64,000 bases of DNA from Moraxella sp035181385 (GCF_035181385.1 NZ_JAXCJK010000002.1:124001-188000), one strand, 5' to 3'. Positions 1-10,015 are shown, counted from the first letter of the stretch. Notes: generated by a model from the sequence alone, not told the origin. Numbers and translations are program-made.

Positions 1-1057
1 CATCTGCCCAAATACCGCTTGTCTTTTTGCTGAATTGGTCAATTTGACGATTTAGATGACGGTCATTGACACCAGCTGAGCTTAGGATTTTTTGAGGCAA
101 TTGACCTACTGTGGCAGGCGTATCAATAATAGAGCGGTAATATTGAGCTAAGATTCGATGCGTACGCCCTGCTGGGTGAATATCATCAGCAAAAACATAA
201 GTTTCGTTTGCAGTTGGCGTTTTCCAAAATTCTTTTTTGCATTGTGTTGATAGTGGCAAAAGAGATGATACATCTTTACAAGCATAATCATTGGCATTTT
301 GAAAACCAAAGGCTTCTTTATGTGCAACGGTTTCTTGTAATAAGGCAAATGTATTAGCAGGGACGACATTCGCTTGGCTTTTATTTAAGCCTGTAAATAG
401 CATATTGTTGTACAATGTGGCAGCCCTGGTCGACTTCATCGAGCTCTCTGAGTCTTTGAGCATTCTTGGCGTTAGGCCCACATCAGGCAAGTTTGGTACC
501 AAAATGGTGCTCGCACCTGCATCATGTAAGCGATTGATAGATGAAATTTCAGATGTTGCCGCCTCTGTTAAAATGGCAACAGCCTGTTTTATATCCCTTT
601 GATTACCGGCCTCTATCAAATCATTTGCACCAATCCATACTGTGTATAAAGCCTTAGGGTCGGCCTTATTATTAGCTTGCAGATGGTTATTTATTTGCTT
701 TTCAACCGATGGAACAGTAAACAACACAAAATCCGCATCTTTCTTAGCCTTGGCACCACCAAAGGCATAATTGGTACCTTTTAAGGTCTCATTGTCATTG
801 GGGTCTGCGGTATGCCCATAAGATGATGCCAACACGCCCGCCCAGGTCGTATCTGGATTGGTGATAAAAGATGGCTGAGCCTCGCCAAGTATAGGGGCTT
901 TATCAGCTATCGTCTTAGCAAATGCTCCTGTATCTGACAAGCTATCACCAAATGTTATCAATTGGCTATAAGTTGCAGCGTGTGTAAAAGAAGCGTACAA
1001 AGCCAATGACAAGGTCAAAGCAAGCGGAGAGTATTTGGTCAATAACGATTGTTTCAT
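1..1057 (-). CDS. mcaP: McaP-like GDSL autotransporter esterase/adhesin (3' end cut by window)
   Basis: The first 352 codons of a minus-strand gene are visible; the C-terminal half lies outside the window. A Sec signal peptide (about residues 1-27, ending FTHA before ATYSQ) is followed by SGNH/GDSL lipase blocks: GDSLSDTG near residue 36, GANDL in the middle, and DDIHPAG near residue 325 carrying the catalytic Asp and His. In this family (Moraxella McaP, Pseudomonas EstA) the passenger is an outer-membrane esterase/phospholipase with a C-terminal 12-strand beta-barrel, and McaP also mediates adhesion. The barrel cannot be checked here. The start is supported by AAAGGA seven bases upstream of ATG. 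The gene symbol rests on family resemblance. Confidence 0.85.
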   Translation of the reverse strand, partial: MKQSLLTKYSPLALTLSLALYASFTHAATYSQLITFGDSLSDTGAFAKTIADKAPILGEAQPSFITNPDTTWAGVLASSYGHTADPNDNETLKGTNYAFGGAKAKKDADFVLFTVPSVEKQINNHLQANNKADPKALYTVWIGANDLIEAGNQRDIKQAVAILTEAATSEISSINRLHDAGASTILVPNLPDVGLTPRMLKDSESSMKSTRAATLYNNMLFTGLNKSQANVVPANTFALLQETVAHKEAFGFQNANDYACKDVSSLLPLSTQCKKEFWKTPTANETYVFADDIHPAGRTHRILAQYYRSIIDTPATVGQLPQKILSSAGVNDRHLNRQIDQFSKKTSGIWAD

Positions 1058-1285
1058 GTGCAAATCCTTTTAAAATTAGACTTATAATTCTATAGGCATT
1101 CTGATAGCAATACAAGTGTTTTTTTAGCCGCTGGCAAAAATTTATGGCCAATATCATTGATAAAAAAAACCTTCTTAGCCTCAGCCAACCCAATTTGATT
1201 GACTTAATTTAGCCTGACCAAATAGAAGTCTTTTATCAATCGATGCCCACCGTCAAATTCAAAGCCAAGAGTTTGTCATATCAAG

Positions 1286-2791
1286 TTAAACTTCCAGCCC
1301 CTCGCACGCCATCTCCACCGCCTTAACAATAGCAAGGGCTTTTTTGTTGGTCTCGTCCCACTCTGCCACAGGATCGGAGTCTGCCACCACACCTGCCCCC
1401 GCTTGAATGTGTACCTGCCCATCTTTAAGGACCGCTGTGCGAATGGCAATTGCCGTATCCATATTACCAGCCCAACCCAGATAACCAACCGCCCCACCAA
1501 ACACGCTGCGACGGACAGGCTCAACCTCATCAATAATCTGCATGGCTCGAATTTTAGGAGCACCCGACAATGTCCCTGCTGGGAAAGTCGCACAAAAAAC
1601 ATCAAGTGCATCTTTATCCGCCGATACCACACCCTCAACATTGCTGGCAATGTGCATCACCTGAGAATAGCGTTCAATAAACATTTTGTCGGTAACTCGC
1701 ACCGTGCCAATGTCACATACCTTGCCGATGTCATTACGCCCCAAGTCAATCAGCATCAAATGCTCGGCGATTTCTTTGGTGTCAGCAAGCAGCTCTGTTT
1801 CCAATGCCAAATCCTCGGCCGAATCTACGCCACGCCGTCTTGTACCTGCAAGCGGTCGTACCGTTACTTTGCGTTCATCGCCCACCGTCTCAATGCGTGA
1901 GAGAATTTCAGGAGATGCACCAACGATGTGAAATGGCTCATCATCTAAAAGCTCGCCTTGAATGAGAAAAAGATATGGAGATGGGTTTAAATATCGCAAT
2001 GCACGATATACCGCCAATGAATCACCCTCAAACTCCCCACTCAAACGCTGAGCAGGGACGACTTGCATGACATCGCCCGCCCTGATGTATTCTTTGATGC
2101 GATTAACATCGTTGCAAAATTTATTTTGCCCTGTTTGTGAAACAAAATGAGGCAGAGCCTGTTTTTTTACAATCAAATCAGGCTTATGATTGAGCAGGCT
2201 TTCAATGATTTCTAAGTTTTTCAATGCTTTTTTAAAGCCATCTTTTACATTTGTGTTGGCATAAACCACAATGGATAAAGTATTTTGTAAATTATCAAAA
2301 ACCACCACTTGATCAGATAAGGTGAGCCACATATCAGGCAATGCCAAAGGGTTGGGAGAATTAGAATCGCCCACACTTGGCTCAATAACTCTTATCATGT
2401 CATAGCCAAAATAACCCACCAGACCACCACTAAATGCAGGCAAATCGGGCAATTCTTTATTTGTTGGCGTTTTATAATTTGCCATAAATTGCCGAATAAA
2501 ATCAAAAGGATTTTGTTCGCTTTGTGTCATGGTGTCGCTACGCTTATCTTTTAACAAAACTTTGCCATCGTGATAGCTGATGCTGATGTCCGAACCTAGC
2601 CCAATCATCGAATATCTTGCCCAACGCTCACCCCCCACCACTGATTCAAACAAATAAGCAGACGAAAAAAATTTACGCAAATTAGCAAATACCGAGACAG
2701 GGGTGGCGTCGTCCATTAGGCGTTTTTTGATGAGCGGGATATGCGTATACCCTTGTTCAGCAAGGACATTAAACTCTTTTAAGGTTATCAT
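1286..2791 (-). CDS. trpE: Anthranilate synthase component I
   Basis: 501 aa, the usual TrpE length. It converts chorismate plus ammonia or glutamine to anthranilate, the first step of tryptophan synthesis. The N-terminal LFES motif (residues 47-50) corresponds to the LLES Trp-feedback site. The C-terminal chorismate-binding domain shows GASPEIL, RPLAGTRRRG, DLGRNDIGKV, SGAPKIRAM and IQAGAGVVADSDP. The ATG at 2791 is preferred because AGGAAG precedes it; an in-frame ATG at 2845 would add 18 residues. The amidotransferase subunit TrpG is not adjacent. It lies downstream of polA on the same strand, 170 bases away, with an inverted repeat in the gap. Confidence 0.95.
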   Translation of the reverse strand: MITLKEFNVLAEQGYTHIPLIKKRLMDDATPVSVFANLRKFFSSAYLFESVVGGERWARYSMIGLGSDISISYHDGKVLLKDKRSDTMTQSEQNPFDFIRQFMANYKTPTNKELPDLPAFSGGLVGYFGYDMIRVIEPSVGDSNSPNPLALPDMWLTLSDQVVVFDNLQNTLSIVVYANTNVKDGFKKALKNLEIIESLLNHKPDLIVKKQALPHFVSQTGQNKFCNDVNRIKEYIRAGDVMQVVPAQRLSGEFEGDSLAVYRALRYLNPSPYLFLIQGELLDDEPFHIVGASPEILSRIETVGDERKVTVRPLAGTRRRGVDSAEDLALETELLADTKEIAEHLMLIDLGRNDIGKVCDIGTVRVTDKMFIERYSQVMHIASNVEGVVSADKDALDVFCATFPAGTLSGAPKIRAMQIIDEVEPVRRSVFGGAVGYLGWAGNMDTAIAIRTAVLKDGQVHIQAGAGVVADSDPVAEWDETNKKALAIVKAVEMACEGLEV

Positions 2792-2843
2792 GGTTCTTCC
2801 TAATTTGTCATAAAACCGACCAAGTGGCATTAATTGGCCGATC

Positions 2844-2883
2844 ATCGTATTTTATCACAACTGCTTTCACATGATAATACGAT
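2844..2883. repeat. Imperfect inverted repeat upstream of trpE
   Basis: Arms ATCGTATT(TT)ATCA and TGATAATACGAT pair with a two-base bulge around a 14-base loop, 53 bases upstream of the trpE start. There is no U-run on the minus strand, so it does not look like an intrinsic terminator. It could be an operator or leader structure; the function is unknown. Confidence 0.4.
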
Positions 2884-2961
2884 AAGACATAAACAACTTA
2901 AATTAAAATCATGACTATGTAGCCGGCCAACTTTACTCAAGCACTAAGCCTTACCGCATCA

Positions 2962-5853
2962 TCAATGAGCCTTATCCCAGCTGTCTCCTATGCCGATCTC
3001 CACCAAAAGTGGTACAGCAAAATCAACATTCCAGCCCAACTCTTTGGCAGTATGAGTAAGAACATTTTGCATTGCCGTTTTGATCATCTTGCCAATTTCT
3101 TCTGCTTTATCATCATCTACTTCAAAAACAAGTTCATCATGCACTTGCAATAATAATTTGGCATGGTCTTTTGGCAAAACTTTGTCCACTGCCATCATCG
3201 CAAGTTTAATGATCTCAGCCGCCGAACCTTGTAAAGGTGCGTTAATGCTTGCTCTTTGAGCCCCCTGCCTTATCATGGCATTGCTGGCATTAATATCAGG
3301 AGTATAAAGCTTACGACCCAATATGGTAGTAACACAACCTGCTGTTTTTGCTTGATTTTTGGTATCTTCCATATAATCATTAATCGCAGGGTAGCGAGCA
3401 AAATACCGTTTGATATAATCTTTGGCAACATCATTACTCACGCCCAACTGTTTGGCAAGTCCAAACACGCCCATACCGTATAACAATCCAAAGTTTACCG
3501 CCTTAGCTGAGCGTCTCTCGCTGGGCGTTACTTCTGATAAGTCTTTGCCCATAATCTCGGCAGCAGTAGCAGTATGAATGTCTAGATTTTGCTTAAAAGC
3601 ACTGATTAGGCCTTCATCACCGCTAAAATGAGCCATAAGTCGTAGCTCAATCTGCGAATAGTCCGCTGCCAATATCACACGCCCCTTTGGAGCAATAAAA
3701 GCCTCACGAATGAGCCTACCTGTGTCGGTACGAATGGGGATATTTTGCAAGTTCGGATCGCTCGATGACAATCGCCCTGTACTTGTTAATGCCTGATGAT
3801 AGCTTGTGTGCACCCGCCCATCTTTGTCCGCTGCCTTTGCCAATGCGTCTGTGTAGGTGCTTTTAAGCTTAGATAAGCTACGATGTTCTAGCACAACCTC
3901 TACAAGTGGATGCTCAATCTTGGCAAGCACGGCTTCTGAAGTGGAGTACTGCCCTGTTTTGGTCTTTTTTCCACCTTTAACGCCAAGTTTTTCAAATAAA
4001 ATCTCGCCCAACTGTTTGGGGCTGGCGACATTAAATGACTCTCCTGCTAGGGTGAATGCTTGATTTTCAAGCAGGCTGATTTGATTGTCAAAAGCAAGTG
4101 ATAATTGGCTCAAAAATTCGGTCTTAATTAAAATACCATCATGCTCCATTTGTGTGAGTATTTGAGCAGTTGGTAGCTCTAATTTATCCAATAAATGCTT
4201 GGCGTTATGATCATTTTTTAAATACTCATCAAATACGCTAAATAGGCGATAAGTAATGTCTGCATCTTCACAAGCATAATGGCCTGCCGTTTTTATATCC
4301 ACTTTATCAAAGGTAATTTGTTTGGCACCTTTGCCTGCCACCTCTTCAAAAGTGGTGGTTTTAACACCCAAATAGTGCTCTGCCAAACTGTCCATATTGT
4401 GCCGAGTGGCGACTGAATTGATGACATAGCTGGCCAACATCGTATCCATGTGCCAATTGACCAAATTAATGCCATAATTTTTAAAAATATGTGCATCGTA
4501 TTTAATGTGCTGACCAATTTTGCCAATGCTCACATCTTCTAAAATGGGTTTGAACTCATTTAGAACAAAATCCCTATCAAGCTGATTTTCTAATAAAATA
4601 TCAAAATCGCCCGTATGTCCCACAGGAATATAATAAGCTTCGTAATTGGCAGTGGCAACACTTATACCAACCAGCTCTGCTTTTTGCCAATTGATATCAG
4701 TGGTTTCAGTATCAATGGCAAAATAAGAAACGGCTTTTAATTGGTGAATGAGCGCCAAAAAATCAGCCTTATTATCAATCATCTGATAAGTGGCTTGTTT
4801 AAGCGGCAAGGTTTTGACAGTCAGCTCATGATTGACATCATCATTTATAGGATCTGATGGGTTTGTATTGTCATCTTCAAACAAACCACTCGTCGTGGGC
4901 GAATCAGCAACGCTCAGCAAAGCTTTTTGTTCTGCCATTTCTTTTTTAAATTCTAATTGCTCAAATAAAGGATAGAGCTTTTGAGCTCGTTGGGTCTGGA
5001 TTTGTTTGCTGTTATTTAATCTGATGTCATTAAACGACACAGATAAATCAAGATTGGTGACAATAGTTGCCAGCGTACGATTTAAAGGAATGGTGTTGGC
5101 ATATTCAGACAAATTTTTACCTACCATGCCTTTGATTTGTGATAAATTGGCCAAAATGCCCTCAATATCGCCGTATTCATTTAACAATTTGCTGGCTGTT
5201 TTTTGCCCAACCTTAGGAATGCCTGCGATGCCATCAGACGCATCACCCATGAGTGTAAGATAATCAGCGATTTGAGTATTTGCCACACCAAATTTTTCTA
5301 TCACGCCCGCCATGTCAGTTACTTTATCTTTAAAGCTGTCTTCCAAAATGACACACTCATTGACAAGCTGTGCCATGTCCTTATCGCCTGTGGATATGAC
5401 CACAGGATAGCCATGAACACAAGCGGTATGGGCAAGTGTACCGATGATGTCATCGGCTTCGTAGCCATCAATTTTGATCAGTGGTATGCCCAAGCTTTCA
5501 ATCATCTGATGAATATAAGGAATTTGTACTCGTAAATCTTCATCCATTGGCGGACGATGAGCCTTATAAGCATCTGACAGCACATGGCGAAAAGTAGGAG
5601 CTTTGGTATCAAAAGCAACCGCCATGTGCGTAGGTTCATACTTCTTAATCAGCTTATTTAACGCATTTAGTACACCACGAATGGCATTGGTGGGCAATCC
5701 GTCTTTGTTGGCGAGTGGTGGCAACCCATGAAAACAACGAAACAAATAATACGAGCCATCCACAAGTATGACTGGCGGTTTATCTTTATCAATTAAAGTT
5801 GTATCAAAGGTGGCAAGATTGGGAATGGTGGTGTAATCGGTTAGGTTGGTCAT
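2962..5853 (-). CDS. polA: DNA polymerase I
   Basis: 963 aa, a full three-domain Pol I for Okazaki-fragment processing and repair. The N-terminal 5'-3' exonuclease (about 1-320) has VDGSYYLFR and GYEADDIIGT. The 3'-5' exonuclease domain keeps the DTETTD metal motif, so proofreading should be active. The polymerase domain has motif A DYSQIELR with Asp at residue 731, motif B RRSAKAVNFGLLYG and motif C QVHDELVFEV. The chosen ATG has only a weak Shine-Dalgarno. It is divergent from prfC across 169 bases. Confidence 0.97.
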   Translation of the reverse strand: MTNLTDYTTIPNLATFDTTLIDKDKPPVILVDGSYYLFRCFHGLPPLANKDGLPTNAIRGVLNALNKLIKKYEPTHMAVAFDTKAPTFRHVLSDAYKAHRPPMDEDLRVQIPYIHQMIESLGIPLIKIDGYEADDIIGTLAHTACVHGYPVVISTGDKDMAQLVNECVILEDSFKDKVTDMAGVIEKFGVANTQIADYLTLMGDASDGIAGIPKVGQKTASKLLNEYGDIEGILANLSQIKGMVGKNLSEYANTIPLNRTLATIVTNLDLSVSFNDIRLNNSKQIQTQRAQKLYPLFEQLEFKKEMAEQKALLSVADSPTTSGLFEDDNTNPSDPINDDVNHELTVKTLPLKQATYQMIDNKADFLALIHQLKAVSYFAIDTETTDINWQKAELVGISVATANYEAYYIPVGHTGDFDILLENQLDRDFVLNEFKPILEDVSIGKIGQHIKYDAHIFKNYGINLVNWHMDTMLASYVINSVATRHNMDSLAEHYLGVKTTTFEEVAGKGAKQITFDKVDIKTAGHYACEDADITYRLFSVFDEYLKNDHNAKHLLDKLELPTAQILTQMEHDGILIKTEFLSQLSLAFDNQISLLENQAFTLAGESFNVASPKQLGEILFEKLGVKGGKKTKTGQYSTSEAVLAKIEHPLVEVVLEHRSLSKLKSTYTDALAKAADKDGRVHTSYHQALTSTGRLSSSDPNLQNIPIRTDTGRLIREAFIAPKGRVILAADYSQIELRLMAHFSGDEGLISAFKQNLDIHTATAAEIMGKDLSEVTPSERRSAKAVNFGLLYGMGVFGLAKQLGVSNDVAKDYIKRYFARYPAINDYMEDTKNQAKTAGCVTTILGRKLYTPDINASNAMIRQGAQRASINAPLQGSAAEIIKLAMMAVDKVLPKDHAKLLLQVHDELVFEVDDDKAEEIGKMIKTAMQNVLTHTAKELGWNVDFAVPLLVEIGIGDSWDKAH

Positions 5854-5977
5854 GATATCTGCATTGGTTTTTTTAAATTGAATCTATTATAACCAAAAAT
5901 CCAATACTTTGGGAAAGTCATTACAAAAAACCAATCCGCAAGCACATCTGTTGGTTAATTATCCCATCAAAACATGA

Positions 5978-5983
5978 TATAAT
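5978..5983 (+). promoter_or_regulatory. Probable extended -10 for prfC
   Basis: TGATATAAT (TG at 5975-5976, TATAAT at 5978-5983) lies 40 bases upstream of the prfC ATG. No good -35 is seen at the normal distance, which fits an extended -10 promoter. Confidence 0.5.
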
Positions 5984-6022
5984 CATAGACTTTATCCACT
6001 TTTATTCATATTAATTAGTATC

Positions 6023-7606
6023 ATGACCAACCTCAATCAAGAAATCGCCAAACGCAGAACATTCGCCATCATCTCGCACCCCGATGCAGGTAAAACCACC
6101 ATGACCGAAAAACTGCTACTTTGGGGGCAGGTTATCCAAAAAGCAGGCGAGGTAAAATCTCGCAAAACTGATAAACACGCCACCTCCGACTGGATGAGCA
6201 TGGAACAAGAGCGTGGGATTTCTATCACAACCTCAGTCATGCAGTTTCCTTATAAAGACCACATGGTGAACCTGCTAGACACCCCTGGTCATGCTGACTT
6301 TTCAGAAGATACTTATCGCACGCTGACCGCTGTGGATTCTGCCTTGATGGTGATTGATGGTGCAAAAGGTGTAGAAGAACGCACCATTAAACTCATGGAA
6401 GTTTGTCGTATGCGTGATACGCCCATCATTTCATTTGTGAACAAACTTGACCGTGAAATCCAAAATCCACTCGCTTTACTGGATGAAATTGAAAATGTAC
6501 TAAAAATCCGCTGCGTGCCCATCACATGGCCGCTTGGCATGGGACAGGATTTTGTGGGGGCGTATCACATCGCCGAAGACAAATTATACATGTATAAAAA
6601 AGGACATGGTGGCGAAATCACCGACATAGAGATACGAGATGGCTACGACCATGCTGACATCAAAGAAAGACTTGGGGATTTGGTTTTTAATGAATTTAAA
6701 GAAACATTAGAGCTTGCCCAACTGTCTGCCAGCGACTGGAATGAAGAAGATTTCTTAAATGGTAAAATCACACCTGTACTGTTTGGTACAGCCTTGGGCA
6801 ACTTTGGTGTTAATATGGTGCTAGATGTATTAACACAATACGCCCCTGCACCAAAAGACCACACCGCTGTTGAACGCATCGTCAAGGCAGATGAGCCCAA
6901 TTTCACAGGGTTTGTTTTTAAAATCCAAGCCAATATGGATCCAAAACACCGAGATCGGGTTGCTTTCATGCGTATATGCTCTGGCAAATATGAAAAAGGC
7001 ATGAAAATGAACCATGTGCGACTTAATAAAGAGGTGCGAGTATCGGACGCTCTTATGTTCCTAGCAGGCGATCGTGAAAGCCTTTTGGAGGCCTATGCAG
7101 GCGATATTATCGGCCTGCACAATCATGGTACAATTCAAATTGGTGATAGTTTTACCGCTGGCGAAACCTTGAATTTTACAGGCATTCCACACTTTGCCCC
7201 AGAGCTGTTTCGCCGTGTCGTACTAAAAGACCCGATGAAATCCAAACAATTACAAAAAGGGTTGCAGCAGTTATCTGAAGAAGGTGCAACTCAGGTATTC
7301 ATGCCTCAAATCAATAATGATCTCATCTTAGGTGCGGTAGGCGTATTGCAATTTGAAGTGGTAGCACATCGTTTGCTAGAAGAATACAAAGTACAATGCA
7401 GTTTTGAACCAATTTCCATCGCTACCGTGCGTTGGGTGCACTGCGATGATAAAGTGGCCTTTGAAAAATTTAAGAAAAAAGCTCACGATCAATTGTCTGT
7501 AGATGGCGGTGGCTATCTGACTTACCTGGCACCAAGTCGTGTCAATCTGCAACTCATGCAAGAGCGCTATCCTGAGGTAGATTTTCGTGCAACTCGTGAG
7601 CACTAA
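6023..7606 (+). CDS. prfC: Peptide chain release factor 3
   Basis: 527 aa, matching the usual RF3 length. This cytosolic GTPase recycles RF1/RF2 from terminated ribosomes. The G1 P-loop SHPDAGKTT is at residues 18-26, followed by G3 DTPGHADFSED and G4 NKLDRE. The C-terminal half has the RF3-specific domain, for example GAVGVLQFEVVAHRL and DGGGYLTYLAPSRVNL. Transcribed alone, divergent from polA and convergent with glyS, with a shared strong hairpin terminator downstream. Confidence 0.97.
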   Translation: MTNLNQEIAKRRTFAIISHPDAGKTTMTEKLLLWGQVIQKAGEVKSRKTDKHATSDWMSMEQERGISITTSVMQFPYKDHMVNLLDTPGHADFSEDTYRTLTAVDSALMVIDGAKGVEERTIKLMEVCRMRDTPIISFVNKLDREIQNPLALLDEIENVLKIRCVPITWPLGMGQDFVGAYHIAEDKLYMYKKGHGGEITDIEIRDGYDHADIKERLGDLVFNEFKETLELAQLSASDWNEEDFLNGKITPVLFGTALGNFGVNMVLDVLTQYAPAPKDHTAVERIVKADEPNFTGFVFKIQANMDPKHRDRVAFMRICSGKYEKGMKMNHVRLNKEVRVSDALMFLAGDRESLLEAYAGDIIGLHNHGTIQIGDSFTAGETLNFTGIPHFAPELFRRVVLKDPMKSKQLQKGLQQLSEEGATQVFMPQINNDLILGAVGVLQFEVVAHRLLEEYKVQCSFEPISIATVRWVHCDDKVAFEKFKKKAHDQLSVDGGGYLTYLAPSRVNLQLMQERYPEVDFRATREH

Positions 7607-7655
7607 GACCATTGGGCTTAGATAAAACCCTCAATCCTTTGCCTTACTGCCAGTT

Positions 7656-7700
7656 ACCAACAACAAAAGCCCACCAAGTTGATGGGCTTTTGTTGTTGGT
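7656..7700. terminator. Bidirectional intrinsic terminator between prfC and glyS
   Basis: Perfect 18-bp inverted repeat (arms 7656-7673 and 7683-7700) around a 9-base loop. The AAAAGCCCA / TGGGCTTTT core sits in longer A/T-rich arms, so it can act for both convergent genes. Confidence 0.85.
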
Positions 7701-7717
7701 GATACTTTGAGAATCAG

Positions 7718-9799
7718 CTAAAGCACAAGCTCGCCCACATCTGCCACACTCAAAAAAAGCTGACGCACTTGCTTTAATAATGCCAAACGGTTGGCTTTTA
7801 AATTCACATCATCGGCATTTACCATCACATTGTCAAAAAACTGCGTCAATGGCGTATCAAGGCTTGCCAGCTCATTTAAAGCACCTTTATAATCCGCCTG
7901 TGCAATGCGTGGATTGGTCGCATTTTTGGCATTGACCAAAGCCGTAAACAAGGCTTTTTCGGCAGGCTCTGTCAATAAACGCTCGTCAATGTCCGCCAAA
8001 ATGCCTTCATCGGCTTTTGCCAAAATGTTCGCCACGCGTTTGTTATTTTGTGCCAGCGTTTTGGCAGACGGTTCATTCTTAAAGCCTTGTACCGCCCAAA
8101 TACGGTCATCAAAATCAAGGGGCATATGCGGATTGACCGCTTGCACCGCCAAAATCGTATCCACCGCCACGCCCTGCTCTTCGTACATCGCCCGATAGCG
8201 TGCATTGATAAATTCCATCACATCGGTAAAGGTTTTGGCAAGATTGGGCAGTTTGTTGCCATAGCCTTTTAGGGCTTGTTCAATGAGTGCCACAAGGTTT
8301 AGGGCGATTTTCTTTTCAATCAAAATCCGCAAAATCCCAATGCTGGCTCGGCGTAGGCTAAATGGGTCTTTGGAACCTGTTGGCACTTGCCCAATCCCAA
8401 AAATCCCAACCATTGTGTCAAGGCGGTCAGCGAGTGCCAAACACACGCCAATGTCGGTTTTGGGTAAGTCATCGCCTGCAAAGCGGGGTAAATACTGCTC
8501 GGCGATACTTTCTGCCACTTCACTTGGCTCATTGTTTAGCCGTGCATAATAAGTGCCTGCAATGCCTTGCAATTCTGGAAATTCGCCCACAAGCGTGCTT
8601 GCCAAATCGCATTTTGACAAAAGTCCTGCTCGTGTGGCGTTGTCCACATTGGCGTGGGTTTGGGTAGCGATAAAGGCGGATAATTTGGCAATGCGTTCGC
8701 ACTTTTCCCAAATCGTGCCTAGTTTGTCTTGAAAAATGCGTGTTTTTAGGTTTTCGGATAAGGCAAACAACGGGCGTTTTTGGTCTTGCAAAAAGAAAAA
8801 CTGGGCGTCCGCTAGGCGTGGGCGTACCACTTTTTCATTGCCTTTGATGACTTGGCTTTTGTCCTTACTATCAATATTGCTCACAAACACAAAATAAGGC
8901 AACAGTTTGCCTGCATTATCAGTCAGACAAAAATATTTTTGGTCGGCTTGCATTGTGCTAATCAATGCCTCTTGTGGCACTTGCAAAAAGCCCTCATCAA
9001 AGCTTGCTCGCAAGGCAACAGGATAATCCACAAGGGCGGTAACCTCGTCCAATAAATCCTCTGGCACGATGGCGGTCGCCCCCACTTCATCGGCAAGCTT
9101 TTTGACCTGTTCGGTAATCACCGCTTGGCGTTTGGCAAAATCGGCAATCACTTGATGATTTTCAAGCAATTTTTCATAATTATCAGCATTGTCAAGCACA
9201 AAAAATGCTGGCGAATGATAGCGGTGTCCACAAGTTTTGTTGTCCGTTTTTAGCCCTTGAATTGTCGCAGGAATTACCACTTCATCACGCATCAAAACCA
9301 CCCATTTGACAGGTCGCACAAACTCGTGCTTGTCCTCCCCACTTCGCATACGCTTGGCAATGGGTAGCTCATCAAGGGCTTTTTGAATAATTTTTGGCAA
9401 AATATCATCCACTTTTTCGCCTTTGACACTCATCTCATAAGCGATATACTCGCCTTTTTTGTCGGACACAGTGATTAAATCGTCTTTGGTCAAGTTAAGA
9501 CCCGTTGCATTTAGCCCTTGCAAAAAGCCCTGCCCTGCTTTTGTCAGCTCGCCTGCCTCATCAAAACTTGCCTTAATATTGGGGCCTTTTTTGATTTCCA
9601 TCTTATCAGGCGTAGCGGTCGCCACTTTCAAAATTTGCACCGCCAAACGCCGTGGGGCAGAAAATGTTTTAATCTCATCAAAGGCGATGTTTTGCTCGCC
9701 CAAAGATTGGCTAAGATTATCTTGCAAGGCATTTTGCAAGGTTTTGAGTGATTTTGGCGGTAATTCTTCACAGCCAAGTTCAAAAAGAATAGTGTTCAT
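7718..9799 (-). CDS. glyS: Glycyl-tRNA synthetase beta subunit
   Basis: 693 aa. It starts with the diagnostic FELGCEELPP and keeps FVRPVKWVV in the middle and a C-terminal anticodon-binding-like region. It is the large subunit of the alpha2beta2 bacterial GlyRS and works with GlyQ to charge tRNA-Gly. AAGGTC precedes the ATG. In most bacteria with this enzyme glyS follows glyQ directly; here glyQ ends 1,018 bases upstream, with relBE, a repeat element and a small ORF between them. Confidence 0.97.
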   Translation of the reverse strand: MNTILFELGCEELPPKSLKTLQNALQDNLSQSLGEQNIAFDEIKTFSAPRRLAVQILKVATATPDKMEIKKGPNIKASFDEAGELTKAGQGFLQGLNATGLNLTKDDLITVSDKKGEYIAYEMSVKGEKVDDILPKIIQKALDELPIAKRMRSGEDKHEFVRPVKWVVLMRDEVVIPATIQGLKTDNKTCGHRYHSPAFFVLDNADNYEKLLENHQVIADFAKRQAVITEQVKKLADEVGATAIVPEDLLDEVTALVDYPVALRASFDEGFLQVPQEALISTMQADQKYFCLTDNAGKLLPYFVFVSNIDSKDKSQVIKGNEKVVRPRLADAQFFFLQDQKRPLFALSENLKTRIFQDKLGTIWEKCERIAKLSAFIATQTHANVDNATRAGLLSKCDLASTLVGEFPELQGIAGTYYARLNNEPSEVAESIAEQYLPRFAGDDLPKTDIGVCLALADRLDTMVGIFGIGQVPTGSKDPFSLRRASIGILRILIEKKIALNLVALIEQALKGYGNKLPNLAKTFTDVMEFINARYRAMYEEQGVAVDTILAVQAVNPHMPLDFDDRIWAVQGFKNEPSAKTLAQNNKRVANILAKADEGILADIDERLLTEPAEKALFTALVNAKNATNPRIAQADYKGALNELASLDTPLTQFFDNVMVNADDVNLKANRLALLKQVRQLFLSVADVGELVL

Positions 9800-9838
9800 T
9801 GTTTGACCTTTTTAATGATAGCTTACAAATTAAGTTTC

Positions 9839-10015
9839 TTACGATTTTTTTGCTAAGCGTTTTTGTAGAATTTCCAAAAACTCATCAACACTTGACTGTT
9901 CTTTTTTGGGTGATTTGATTTGTACGGGTTTAACATTTTCTAAATCATACAAAAACGCTTCAATCGCTTTTTCATCTGTTACCACAAAATTTTTAAAAAA
10001 TGATGAAGTTGGCAT
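9839..10015 (-). CDS. Small hypothetical protein, 58 aa, downstream of relE
   Basis: ATG at 10015 to TAA at 9839, preceded by AGAGAG about nine bases upstream. The product starts MPTSSFFKNFVV, has an acidic middle (AIEAFLYDLENV) and a Lys-rich end (LQKRLAKKS). No family is recognised and no membrane segment is seen. It lies on the same strand between relE (61 bases upstream) and glyS (39 bases downstream), so it is probably co-transcribed. It could be a remnant, an accessory factor of the toxin-antitoxin unit, or an unrelated small protein. Confidence 0.5.
   Translation of the reverse strand: MPTSSFFKNFVVTDEKAIEAFLYDLENVKPVQIKSPKKEQSSVDEFLEILQKRLAKKS

Noticed and set aside
7905..9806. Many ORFs on the plus strand opposite glyS
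   Set aside because: Codon-mirroring shadows of the strongly conserved glyS frame.
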